This document shows positions 18,372 through 26,961 of a stretch of 64,000 bases of DNA, in pieces; the stretch's first letter is position 1; each line of letters begins with the position of its first letter. A program made the position numbers and the translations under genes. The notes below the pieces were generated by a model. The model was given only the letters and a program-made list of their open reading frames with translations, was not told the origin of the DNA and did not search any database. The stretch covers positions 1,116,001-1,180,000 of the forward strand of contig CBDCSR010000003.1 in assembly GCA_965221785.1 (NCBI GenBank), written 5' to 3'. The DNA comes from BD2-11 sp965221785 (GTDB taxonomy: Bacteria; Gemmatimonadota; Gemmatimonadetes; Longimicrobiales; Gaopeijiaceae).

Positions 18372-20978
18372 TCAGGGCTCGTCGATCTGCGCCTGATAGA
18401 GGCGGCGTCCCTCCTCGAAGGTGGCGAGAACCTCCTCCTTGTGCGCGGGGTCGTCCCAGCGGTCCATGAACCGCAGCTCGTACAGCACCTGATCGATCCA
18501 GCGCACGAAGAATGCGGCGTCTTCCCGGGAGCGGATGGGCTCGTCGTCGGCGATGACGAAGACCGGGTTGGTGTGCGCGAACAGGTAGCTGTCCATGGCG
18601 CCGTGCTGTGGCGGCCCCAGAGCGCGCGCGGCGATCCAGCCTGAGTTTTCGACCCGGATCTCCAGCTCGGCGCTCAGCGATTTGCCGTCGCCGTCGGCTT
18701 CGACGACATGCACCACGCGCCCGTCCTGGACGATCTCCAGACGGTGCATGCGGAATAGCGACTCGGCGGTGGCGTTCACCGTAACCCTGTCGCCCGCGGC
18801 GACCTGCAGTTCCTCGCCCATTTCCCTGCCTGAGACATCGAGCGTGAGGATGGGGCCGCTGGTCACGAAGGCGCGTCCCGCCGCCATGGCGTCGGCCCAG
18901 GCGTCGTAATCGAGCTGATCCTCGCCGGTGTGGACATACGTGCGCGTCGCGCCGACCGCGGGGTGCCGCCAGATGTCCGACATCACATCCGTGCCCGCCG
19001 TCGCGGGAATGCGGGATCCCGTGTTGAGGAGGCGGTACCACACCTCGGCCGTTCCCAGCTCGTCGCTCCAGATGCAGGCCACGTCCACGAAGTCCGCCAG
19101 GCCGAGGATGGCATCCACGGGCAACTCGCGGGCGGAGCCGGCTCGGGCGGCATCCGGATCCCGGTGCCGGAGTCCGAAGGGATGGACGTATCCGCCGATG
19201 CCGCCCTGCTCGTGGACGCGGCGGAGTACGTGCGCGTTGTCGGGGTAGAGAGCGTGATGGGCGGTGCCGACCGAGCCGATGTAGAAGGGCGTGATCAGCT
19301 CGACCAGGTTCAGCAGCGACATGTGGGCGAAGTAGCTGGGCCGGTATTCCTCGTTGTAGTAGACGATGGTCCTCGGGTCGTCGTGCGGATGCGGATGCGG
19401 GCGGCCGAGAAAGTGCTCCAAGTCCTCGACCCGGCTGTTGCCCCAGTAGTTGGCGATCATGCCATTGGCCACGTTCAGGTCTTCGGCCCGCGCCTTGTCG
19501 CCGAGATCGGCCGGGGTGATGAAGTAGTGGCCTCCGTAGTTGGGATGGATGTGGTTGTCGCCCGAGTACCAGCCTTCGGCGGCCATGTCGATCCAGCGGT
19601 CGAGCTGGACCTCGACGATGGTGTGCTCGCCCGCCCGCACCTCGACGGGGCGCGAGACGGGCTCGTATTCGAAGCCCCGCCAGGCCTCAAGGCTCGCCTC
19701 GCCGGCGGGGAGGGTCACCGTGAAGCTGCCGTCGCTGTGGAAGTAGTAGTCCTCGGTCACGCTGACGACGCGCGGATAGCTGCCGTGGGGGAAGTAGGTC
19801 CGCCCGTCGGCGCCCGTCAGATAGATGCGCGACGGCAACAGCTCCCCGTCGGAGTCGGTGACGCGCACCCGCAGCTGGCCGGTCGGCTCCGACCACGCGT
19901 AGCCGTCGATGCGCACGCGCCGCGGCTGCCCGCCACCCCGCCCGACCGTGTACAGGGCGAAGCCCATCCCGCTGTCGATGGTGCGCGGCTGGTCGTCGGT
20001 GCCGCCGTTGCGGGCAAAGACGATGCGCTCGCCATCCGGTGACCATGACGGGAAGTACTCGTCCGTGCGCGTGTGCGTGAGGCGCACCGGCTGGATGCCG
20101 CGCAGCGACTTCGCACTGGGGACGGCGTAGAGATCGTTGTTGCCGGACGCGTCGGTGATGTACGCGACGATGCCCCCGTGGGAGGCGACGACCGGCGCCG
20201 CCTGGTAGTTGGTCTCGATGCGGATGAGGAGTTCGGATTCCCCGCTCTCCGCGCGCCAGCGCCAGAGCGAGCCCGAGCCCAGCGCGGCCTCGCCCCGCCG
20301 GGACACGAAGACGATGTCGCCGCTCGAACCGACCCAGTCCCCGGCCATGTCGTTCACGTCGGGATCGGCGATCACCGGCTCGGCGGCCGCGCGCTCCAGG
20401 TCGTAGGCCCAGAGGTCGAAGGTGCCGTCGCGCTCGGTGGTGAAGAGGATGCGCGAGCCGTCGGGCGACCAGCGGGGCCGGAGGTCCAGAAAGGGGTGGT
20501 CGGTCAGCTGCCGCGATGCGCCGGTGGCAACGTCCACCACGAAGATGTCGAAGTTGCGGTCGATGTCGGCCGCGTAGGCGACCTGCCGCCCGTCGGGCGA
20601 CCAGCTGGGCTGGGAATGGTAGCCGGGGCCGCTGCTCACCTGGCGCGCGGTTCCTCCCTCGACCGGGACGATCCAGATCCTCCCCTGATACGCAAACGCC
20701 AGTTCTTCACCGTCGGGCGACCACGCGGGGTAGGTGGGGGAAGCCGTCACCGGTGGCGGGAAATAGCTCTCCATGTACATCCGCCCCGCGCCACCGGCGC
20801 CCGCGAGCGACGGGTACCCCCCCGGGAACGGGTCCGGGTACTCGTAGGCCTGCTGGGCGGCCGAGGCCGGGACCGGCGTGGAGAGTGGCGCGGCGGCGGC
20901 CAGGTCCGGGAGCAGAAGAAGCGCGGGGGAGAGGAGCGGAATGCGGAGGAAGCTGCGTCGCGATGCGGAGCTGTTCAT
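18372..20978 (-). CDS. exported CehA/McbA-type metallohydrolase with N-terminal PD40 beta-propeller
   Basis: An 868-residue exported protein. The N-terminus has an arginine pair and a signal peptide (SRRSFLRIPLLSPALLLLP). Residues about 60-400 hold PD40/TolB-like blades (YPAWSPDGEELAFAY, QPSWSPDGRQVAYA, RPRWSPDGSRILF, FPSWSPDGERIVFA). The C-terminal half is a PHP-like metallohydrolase of the CehA/McbA type with SGDNHIHPNYGGHYF, GGYVHPFGLRH and ATAGTDVMSD as probable metal ligands. ATG at 20978 has GGAG eight bases upstream. The frame continues open beyond the start, but that extension is antisense to the S9 peptidase gene and shows no homology. CehA hydrolyses carbamate esters in some bacteria; the natural substrate here is unknown. 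It is divergent from an S9 peptidase. Confidence 0.9.
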   Translation of the reverse strand: MNSSASRRSFLRIPLLSPALLLLPDLAAAAPLSTPVPASAAQQAYEYPDPFPGGYPSLAGAGGAGRMYMESYFPPPVTASPTYPAWSPDGEELAFAYQGRIWIVPVEGGTARQVSSGPGYHSQPSWSPDGRQVAYAADIDRNFDIFVVDVATGASRQLTDHPFLDLRPRWSPDGSRILFTTERDGTFDLWAYDLERAAAEPVIADPDVNDMAGDWVGSSGDIVFVSRRGEAALGSGSLWRWRAESGESELLIRIETNYQAAPVVASHGGIVAYITDASGNNDLYAVPSAKSLRGIQPVRLTHTRTDEYFPSWSPDGERIVFARNGGTDDQPRTIDSGMGFALYTVGRGGGQPRRVRIDGYAWSEPTGQLRVRVTDSDGELLPSRIYLTGADGRTYFPHGSYPRVVSVTEDYYFHSDGSFTVTLPAGEASLEAWRGFEYEPVSRPVEVRAGEHTIVEVQLDRWIDMAAEGWYSGDNHIHPNYGGHYFITPADLGDKARAEDLNVANGMIANYWGNSRVEDLEHFLGRPHPHPHDDPRTIVYYNEEYRPSYFAHMSLLNLVELITPFYIGSVGTAHHALYPDNAHVLRRVHEQGGIGGYVHPFGLRHRDPDAARAGSARELPVDAILGLADFVDVACIWSDELGTAEVWYRLLNTGSRIPATAGTDVMSDIWRHPAVGATRTYVHTGEDQLDYDAWADAMAAGRAFVTSGPILTLDVSGREMGEELQVAAGDRVTVNATAESLFRMHRLEIVQDGRVVHVVEADGDGKSLSAELEIRVENSGWIAARALGPPQHGAMDSYLFAHTNPVFVIADDEPIRSREDAAFFVRWIDQVLYELRFMDRWDDPAHKEEVLATFEEGRRLYQAQIDEP

Positions 20979-21191
20979 CGGTCGATCTCCACTGGGATGG
21001 GGCGACATTCGATGCAGGATAAGCGTCGCCTGCCCGTGTGACGAACCGGCCGGCGGGTCCCCAGGACAGAAAGGGGAGCCTGTTGGAGGCGGCAACCTGG
21101 GCGCGAAAACGAAGGAGGCTGGTTGCCGTCCGCGCCCATCGGGTGGAGTTTCCGCAGGAATTCGTACGCCAACCGATCCGCGAGCAAGCCG

Positions 21192-23249
21192 ATGCATGAG
21201 AAGAGTCGCCCCCTGACAACCGCACTGGCGATGGGAGCCATCCTCGCCGCCGCCCTTCTGACCAACCTGGCCGGTGCGCGTCCGGCCCACGCCCAGAACC
21301 ACTTCGAGCCCATGGATGTCTTTGCGCTCGAGTTCGCGGCCGACCCGCAGATCTCCCCGGATGGCCAGCGGGTGGTCTACGTGCGCAACTCGATGGACGT
21401 CATGCGCGACCGGCGCCGTTCCGAGCTGTGGATCGTGAACGCGGACGGGTCCGAGCACAGACGCCTCGGCGAGGGCGGGTCGCCGCGCTGGTCGCCGGAC
21501 GGCACCAGGCTCGCCTACACGGCCGGTGGACAGATCCACCTGCGCTGGATGGACACGGGCGAGACAGCCACCCTGACCCAGCTGACCGAGTCGCCGCGCG
21601 GCATCCGCTGGTCGCCCGACGGCCGCCGGATCGCCTTCAACATGCTGGTGCCCTACCCGGCGCCGAGCCTGGTGGCGCCGCCGCGCCCGCCCGAGGGGGC
21701 CGACTGGGCGGATCCGCCCATCATGGAGGACCGCTTCAAGAACCGGCAGGACGGGGTCGGCTACCTGGACTTCGGCTACAACCACCTCTTCGTCATCCCG
21801 GCTGAGGGAGGAACCGCCGTGCAGGTGACCACGGGCGACTTCCAGCACTCCAGCGCGCCCGCCTGGACGCCCGACAGCCGGAGCCTGGTGTTCTCGTCCA
21901 ACCGCAACCCGGACTGGGTGCTCGACTACCGGAACTCCGAACTGTACATCGCGCCCGTGGCCGGCGGCGAGATCCGTGCGCTGACCGACCGCCCGGGCCC
22001 CGACCAGAGCCCGGCGGTGTCCCCCGACGGGCGACGGGTGGCTCTGGTCGGCTACGAGGACCGGACGCGCACCTACCAGGTGAGCCGGCTGCAGGTCATG
22101 AACCTCGACGGCAGCGGGCGGCGCGTCCTCACCGCCGACCTGGACCGCAGCGTGGCCAACCCGGTGTGGGCGGCGGACGGCAGCGGCCTCTACTTCCAGT
22201 ACGACGACCAGGGCAACTCCAAGGTCGCGTTCGCCACGCTGGACGGTGAGGTCGAGGTACTGGCGGAGGACCTCGGCGGAACATCCTACGGCCGGCCCTA
22301 CGGCGGTGGTTCCTTCTCGGTCGCCAGCGACGGCAGCATCGCGCTCAACCAGACCCGCCCGGACATGCCGGGCGAACTGGCGGTGCGCAGCAGCGGCGAC
22401 GGCGCTCCCCGGCGCATCACCGCGCTCAACGAGGATCTGCTCGCCAACCGGACGCTGGGGGAGGTGGAGGAGATCTGGTGGGAATCGTCCTTCGACGGCC
22501 GCCCCATCCAGGGCTGGATCGTCAAGCCGCCGGACTTCGACCCCTCGCGCCGCCATCCGCTGATCGTGGAGATCCACGGCGGCCCGGTGTCCAACTACGG
22601 GGACCGCTTTTCCGCCGAGATGCAGCTCTTGGCCGCCGCGGGCTACGTCGTCCTCTACCCCAATCCGCGGGGCAGCACCAGCTACGGCGAGGAGTTCGCG
22701 GACCTGCTCTACCACAACTATCCGGGCCAGGACTACGACGACATCATCTCAGGTGTCGACGCCGTCATCGAACGGGGCTACATCGACGAGAACAACCTTT
22801 TCGTGACCGGGGGCAGCGCGGGCGGGATCATGACCGCGTGGATCGTCGGCAAGACGGATCGGTTCCGCGCCGCGGTGTCGCAGAAGCCGGTCGTGAACTG
22901 GATCAGCAAGACGCTCACCGCGGACAACTGGTACGGCTACTACTTCAGCCGCTATGACGGCCTGCCCTGGGAGAACCCCGATCCCTACTGGGAATTTTCT
23001 CCGCTGTCCCTGGCCGGCGAAATCGACACCCCGACGCTGATCATCACCGGCGAAGAGGACCTGCGCACGCCGCTGTCGGAGTCGTACCAGCTCTTCCACG
23101 CCCTGAAGATGCGCGAGATCGACACGGCCGTGATCCGGCTGCCCGGGGCCTCCCACGACATGAGCCGGCGACCCAGCCAGCTCATGGCCAAGATCGCCAA
23201 CATCGTGGCCTGGTTCGACAAGTACCGGGCGACCCCGAGAGCCAGCTGA
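21192..23249 (+). CDS. exported S9-family prolyl oligopeptidase / acylaminoacyl peptidase-like
   Basis: A 685-residue serine peptidase with a signal peptide (LAMGAILAAALLTNLAGARPAHA) ending in an Ala-x-Ala site. PD40-type propeller blades (DPQISPDGQRVVYV, SPRWSPDGTRLAYT, RWSPDGRRIAFN) precede a C-terminal alpha/beta-hydrolase domain. The nucleophile lies in VTGGSAGGIMT, the acid in GEEDLRTPLSES and the histidine in GASHDMSRRPSQ, so the triad is complete. The oxyanion region IVEIHGGPVSNYG is typical of the acylaminoacyl-peptidase branch. ATG at 21192 gives the signal peptide; the open frame extends to 21123 without support. The gene is divergent from the metallohydrolase and is followed by the CDF-like gene after 55 bases. 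Confidence 0.92.
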   Translation: MHEKSRPLTTALAMGAILAAALLTNLAGARPAHAQNHFEPMDVFALEFAADPQISPDGQRVVYVRNSMDVMRDRRRSELWIVNADGSEHRRLGEGGSPRWSPDGTRLAYTAGGQIHLRWMDTGETATLTQLTESPRGIRWSPDGRRIAFNMLVPYPAPSLVAPPRPPEGADWADPPIMEDRFKNRQDGVGYLDFGYNHLFVIPAEGGTAVQVTTGDFQHSSAPAWTPDSRSLVFSSNRNPDWVLDYRNSELYIAPVAGGEIRALTDRPGPDQSPAVSPDGRRVALVGYEDRTRTYQVSRLQVMNLDGSGRRVLTADLDRSVANPVWAADGSGLYFQYDDQGNSKVAFATLDGEVEVLAEDLGGTSYGRPYGGGSFSVASDGSIALNQTRPDMPGELAVRSSGDGAPRRITALNEDLLANRTLGEVEEIWWESSFDGRPIQGWIVKPPDFDPSRRHPLIVEIHGGPVSNYGDRFSAEMQLLAAAGYVVLYPNPRGSTSYGEEFADLLYHNYPGQDYDDIISGVDAVIERGYIDENNLFVTGGSAGGIMTAWIVGKTDRFRAAVSQKPVVNWISKTLTADNWYGYYFSRYDGLPWENPDPYWEFSPLSLAGEIDTPTLIITGEEDLRTPLSESYQLFHALKMREIDTAVIRLPGASHDMSRRPSQLMAKIANIVAWFDKYRATPRAS

Positions 23250-23304
23250 GGGCCTGCCGGCGCGCCCCGACCAACCGTTTCTCCACACGCACCGGACCGA
23301 AACC

Positions 23305-24189
23305 ATGACCAGCCTGCGCATTTCGCTCGCCCTCGTCGTCGCCGTGACCATCGCAAAGGTGGCTGGCGGGATCGTGTCCGGAAGCCTGGCGCTCCTGGCC
23401 GACGCCGGATATGGCCTGACCCTGGGCGTGGCCCTGGGACCGGCGCTGCTGGCCACCGGATCGGACGCGCCCGCCGGCGCCGCGCGGCGCACCTTCGGCT
23501 ACCAGCGCGCGCAGGTCGTCGCCTCTCTGGTCAGCGCGCTCGTGCTGTGGGCGGTTGCGGCGTGGGTTCTGCTCGAGGCGTGGGGCCGGTTCGGCGAGGT
23601 ATCCGATGTCGACGGCGGTCTTTTGCTGGGTGTCGCGGTGATCGGGTTGGCGGTGCATTTCATCATCATGCTCATGCTGAAACAGCCTGCGCAGAAGAAC
23701 GGGGGCGTCGCGCACGCCCCGGAGCGCACCCTGCCGAGCGTCATGGGTCCAGTGGCTGCGGTTTTGGCGGGCCTGACCATCCAGATGTTCGGATGGCAGG
23801 CCGCGGATCTCGCTTGCGCGGCCCTGATCGCCATCCTGGCGCTCGTGAACACCTGGCGCCTGCTGGCCCACGTCGTCCACGTGCTGCGCGAGGGTACGCC
23901 GGAACACATCGACGTCGACCGGCTCTGCCGCCGGATCGAGGACCTGCCCGGGGTGACCCTGATGCACGACGTGCACGTCTGGACGCAGACGCCGGGAAGC
24001 GACGCCCTCGCCGCCCATGTTCTGGTCGACCCGGAGCGGCGTGGGGAGATGGACGCCCTGCTCGGTCGCATCCGGACCATCGCCAGCGAGGAGTTCAACA
24101 TCCGGCACGTAACCGTGCAGCTGGAGACCACGGCCGCCAACTGGAAGGAAGATCCCCGCGTCGCTGCGCGGCTCGGACGGCGTGCCTAG
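23305..24189 (+). CDS. CDF (cation diffusion facilitator) family protein lacking the transmembrane metal-site residues
   Basis: A 294-residue membrane protein with six hydrophobic segments and a C-terminal cytoplasmic domain typical of CDF zinc exporters. Shared features are SGSLALLADAGYGLT in TM2, FGYQRAQVVASLVSALVL in TM3 and DVHVWTQTPGSDALAAHV in the C-terminal domain, ending with HVTVQLE. However, the four residues that coordinate zinc in CDFs are missing. TM2 reads DAGYGLTL where ZitB-like proteins have DAGHMLTD, and TM5 reads LPSVMGP where they have HVLGD. No histidine-rich loop is seen. It may be a degenerate or regulatory paralogue rather than an exporter. It is 55 bases after the S9 gene and 47 bases before the glycosyltransferase. 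Confidence 0.85.
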   Translation: MTSLRISLALVVAVTIAKVAGGIVSGSLALLADAGYGLTLGVALGPALLATGSDAPAGAARRTFGYQRAQVVASLVSALVLWAVAAWVLLEAWGRFGEVSDVDGGLLLGVAVIGLAVHFIIMLMLKQPAQKNGGVAHAPERTLPSVMGPVAAVLAGLTIQMFGWQAADLACAALIAILALVNTWRLLAHVVHVLREGTPEHIDVDRLCRRIEDLPGVTLMHDVHVWTQTPGSDALAAHVLVDPERRGEMDALLGRIRTIASEEFNIRHVTVQLETTAANWKEDPRVAARLGRRA

Positions 24190-24236
24190 CCATCACGTGG
24201 ACGAGTTGATCGCCCACGTGCGACCGGCGTGAGTCC

Positions 24237-25358
24237 GTGCGGCGAATCCTCGTCCTGAACTGGCAGGACCGGGAAAACCCGCAGGCCGGGGGCGCCGAGG
24301 AGCACGTCCACCAGGTCTTCGGCCGGCTCGCGGGACGTGGCTACGAGGTTACGCTACTGGCCTCGGGCTTCGCGGAGTGCGATCCCCGCGTGCAACTGGA
24401 CGGCATCGAGGTTCACAGGACCGGCGGACGCTACACCTTCTCGATTGCCGCGCCCTGGTACTACCTGCGAAACCTGCGGCGCGAACGCTGGGACGTGGTG
24501 GTGGACAACCTCAACAAGGTGCCCCTGTTCTCTCCGTGGTGGGCGTCGGCGCCGGTCGTTCCCCTCGTGCACCACCTCTTCGGGCTGACCGCCTTCCGCG
24601 AGGCCTCCTTCCCGCTCGCGGCGGCGACCTGGCTCATGGAGCGGCCGCTCCCGCTGGTGTATCGCCGCCGGCCCACCATCGCGGTTTCGCGGAGCACGCG
24701 CGACGACCTGACCAGACGCGGACTGCGGGCTCCCATGGAGGTCATTCCGGTCGGGGTCGATACCGCGCACTACGCGCCGCATCCGGAGGGCCGCAGGACG
24801 CCCACGCCTTCCCTGCTCTATCTGGGACGCCTCAAGCGCTACAAGAGCGTCGACCTGCTGGTGCGCGCGGTGGCGAAGCTCGCGCGGCAGGGGCTGCGCG
24901 TCGACTTCAAGGTGGCCGGCGCGGGCGACGCCCGCCCGGAGCTGGAGCAGCTGGCAGGGGAGCTGGGCGTGGACGATCGGGTCATCTTCCTCGGGTTCGT
25001 GGATGACCGGACCAAGATCGACCTGATGCGCACATCGTGGGTGCACGGGCTCACGTCTCCCAAGGAGGGCTGGGGGATCACCGTACTCGAGGCCGGCGCC
25101 TGCGGCACGCCCTCGGTCGCGAGTGACGCGCCCGGGCTGCGCGAGGCGGTGCTGGATGGAAAGACCGGACTTCTCGTGCCCCACGGCGACGTCGAAACGT
25201 TGGCCGGCGCGATCCGGAACCTGGTCACGGACCGGGAACTTCGCGGCCAACTCGGAGCGGGTGCGCGCGCCTACGCCGAGTCGCTGTCGTGGGACGCAAC
25301 CAGCGTCGCGGTGGAGCGCTTTCTGCTTGCGGTTTCCTCTGGCGCGCCCTTGTCCTGA
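24237..25358 (+). CDS. glycosyltransferase family 4 (GT-B fold)
   Basis: A 373-residue cytosolic or membrane-peripheral glycosyltransferase. The N-terminal half begins RRILVLNWQDRENPQAGGAEEH, the usual opening of GT4 enzymes with a glycine-rich donor-side loop. The C-terminal half carries LYLGRLKRYKSVDLLVRAV and the E-x7-E donor-binding motif GWGITVLEAGACGTPSVASD. The start is GTG at 24237. No signal peptide or membrane helix is visible. It would transfer a sugar from a nucleotide sugar to a lipid, polysaccharide or carotenoid acceptor; none can be assigned. It converges with the carotenoid desaturase gene 16 bases away, so a role in carotenoid glycosylation is possible but not shown. Confidence 0.9.
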   Translation: MRRILVLNWQDRENPQAGGAEEHVHQVFGRLAGRGYEVTLLASGFAECDPRVQLDGIEVHRTGGRYTFSIAAPWYYLRNLRRERWDVVVDNLNKVPLFSPWWASAPVVPLVHHLFGLTAFREASFPLAAATWLMERPLPLVYRRRPTIAVSRSTRDDLTRRGLRAPMEVIPVGVDTAHYAPHPEGRRTPTPSLLYLGRLKRYKSVDLLVRAVAKLARQGLRVDFKVAGAGDARPELEQLAGELGVDDRVIFLGFVDDRTKIDLMRTSWVHGLTSPKEGWGITVLEAGACGTPSVASDAPGLREAVLDGKTGLLVPHGDVETLAGAIRNLVTDRELRGQLGAGARAYAESLSWDATSVAVERFLLAVSSGAPLS

Positions 25359-25373
25359 GGCCCGAGGAGCGGG

Positions 25374-26954
25374 CTACGCGAGCCCGAAGTCCTGCGCGAT
25401 AGCGTGGCAGGTCGCCGCGGCCGAGAGCACCACGCCCGGCACACCCGCGCCGGGATGGGTTCCTGCTCCCGTAAGATAGAGCCCGCCGACCTCTTCGCTC
25501 CGATTGTGCGGCCGGAACCACGCGGTCTGAGTCAGCCGGGGCTCGATCCCGAACGCGTTGCCGAGGGTCGCTCCGAACTGGGTCGCGAAATCGTCGGGGG
25601 TGAAGACCTCCCGCACCTCCACGGCCCTGGTGAGTCCCTCCAGGCCCCAGGCTTCGAGGGCGTCGAGGACGCGACGCGTCATCCGGGGAGCCTCGATCCC
25701 CCAGTCGATGCCCGAGGCGCCATTCGGAACGGGCACCAGGACATACATGCTCTCACAGCCCGGAGGCGCCATGGAGGGGTCGGTCCGGGACGGCGTGTGC
25801 AGGTACATGCTGAAGTCTCCGGCCAGCGTCTTCCGGTCGAAGATGTCCCGCACCAGGCCCTCGTACCGGGGCCCGACGATGATGGTGTGGTGCATGAGCT
25901 GTGGATAACGCCTGCGCACGCCGAGATAGAGCAGGAAGCAGCTCATCGACTGATGCAGGCGCGCGAGCCGGTCGTCGGTCCAGCGGCGCCGGCGCACATG
26001 ACCCAGGAGCCGCGCGTAGGTGTGCCCCGGGTCGGCGTTGCTCACGACGATGTCGGCGGAAAGGAAGGGTCGCGGTAGCTCGCCGGCCCCCGTCCCGCCC
26101 ACGCGAACGCCGGTTACCCTCCGACCGCGCACCTCCACGCGCAGTGCCGGCGTTTCCGTGTACACGACGCCGCCGATCTCGCGGAAGACCGTCTCCATCG
26201 CGGTGACCAGGCTGTACATCCCCCCGCGCGCGTACCACACGCCGCCTTCCTTCTCCAGATACGGGATCATGAGAAAGATGGAGGGGGCGCGGAACGGGTT
26301 GCCTCCGAGAAACAGGGGGTGGAACGAGTACAGGAAACGGTGTCGCCAGTTGCGAAAGTGACGCGCCACGGAGCGGGCGACCGGCCTCCAGGCGTTCAGC
26401 CGGGCCACCCGGGGCGCGAACCGGACCATGCCGGCGAGCGTGTCGAAAGGGCGAGCGCCCAGTCCCTCGGTAATGACGGCGTCATGGATGGGCCGCAGAT
26501 CGGCGAAGAAGTCCTCAAGGCGCGCCGCGTCGCCGGGGTAGTACCTGGCCATCGACGCCTTCATGCGCTCGATGTCCGAGGTGTAGTCGAGCCAGGTGCC
26601 GTCGTGAAACCAGACTCGGTAGAAGGGGTCGAGGGGGACCAGGGAGACGTAGTCGCCAAGGCGCCGTCCGGCCGCCGCGAACACGTCCTCGAGGAGTGCG
26701 GGCGCCGTGATCAGGCTGGGGCCGGTGTCGAACACGTATCCGTGCCGGCGCAGCTGGCCCGCCCGTCCGCCCAACTGGGCGCGTTGCTCGACGAGGGTTG
26801 TGGACACTCCGGCCGCCTGGAGGCGGATGGCCGTGGCGAGGCCGCCGAAACCACTCCCGATGACAACGGCGCGGAGCGGCTTGCCCCCGGCGGGGCCGTC
26901 CGGCGGTGGACGCAGTGCTGAGCGATGGGTGCGTCCGGCGGGCCCGGAAGCCAT
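25374..26954 (-). CDS. crtI: CrtI-type phytoene desaturase / carotenoid oxidoreductase
   Basis: A 526-residue FAD-dependent carotenoid desaturase that introduces double bases along phytoene to give lycopene or a related polyene. The dinucleotide-binding motif VVIGSGFGGLATAIRL is at about residues 29-44 with ELGGRAGQL-like GGRAGQLRRHG after it, and the CrtI C-terminal signature GAGTHPGAGVPGVVLSA is present near the end. VFDTGPSLITAP and DLDPFYRVWF are further CrtI landmarks. It starts at ATG 26954, seven bases after the stop of the CrtE-CrtB fusion, and is the last gene of the carotenoid operon. A CrtD-like or multi-step specificity cannot be excluded, because no second desaturase and no lycopene cyclase appear in the window. 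Confidence 0.93.
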   Translation of the reverse strand: MASGPAGRTHRSALRPPPDGPAGGKPLRAVVIGSGFGGLATAIRLQAAGVSTTLVEQRAQLGGRAGQLRRHGYVFDTGPSLITAPALLEDVFAAAGRRLGDYVSLVPLDPFYRVWFHDGTWLDYTSDIERMKASMARYYPGDAARLEDFFADLRPIHDAVITEGLGARPFDTLAGMVRFAPRVARLNAWRPVARSVARHFRNWRHRFLYSFHPLFLGGNPFRAPSIFLMIPYLEKEGGVWYARGGMYSLVTAMETVFREIGGVVYTETPALRVEVRGRRVTGVRVGGTGAGELPRPFLSADIVVSNADPGHTYARLLGHVRRRRWTDDRLARLHQSMSCFLLYLGVRRRYPQLMHHTIIVGPRYEGLVRDIFDRKTLAGDFSMYLHTPSRTDPSMAPPGCESMYVLVPVPNGASGIDWGIEAPRMTRRVLDALEAWGLEGLTRAVEVREVFTPDDFATQFGATLGNAFGIEPRLTQTAWFRPHNRSEEVGGLYLTGAGTHPGAGVPGVVLSAAATCHAIAQDFGLA

Positions 26955-26961
26955 GGGGCGC

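Noticed and set aside
20979..22715. Open reading frame continuing upstream of the metallohydrolase start, antisense to the S9 peptidase.
   Set aside because: It is a GC-rich shadow of the peptidase gene. It lacks family similarity, whereas the signal peptide and ribosome site fit the start at 20978.
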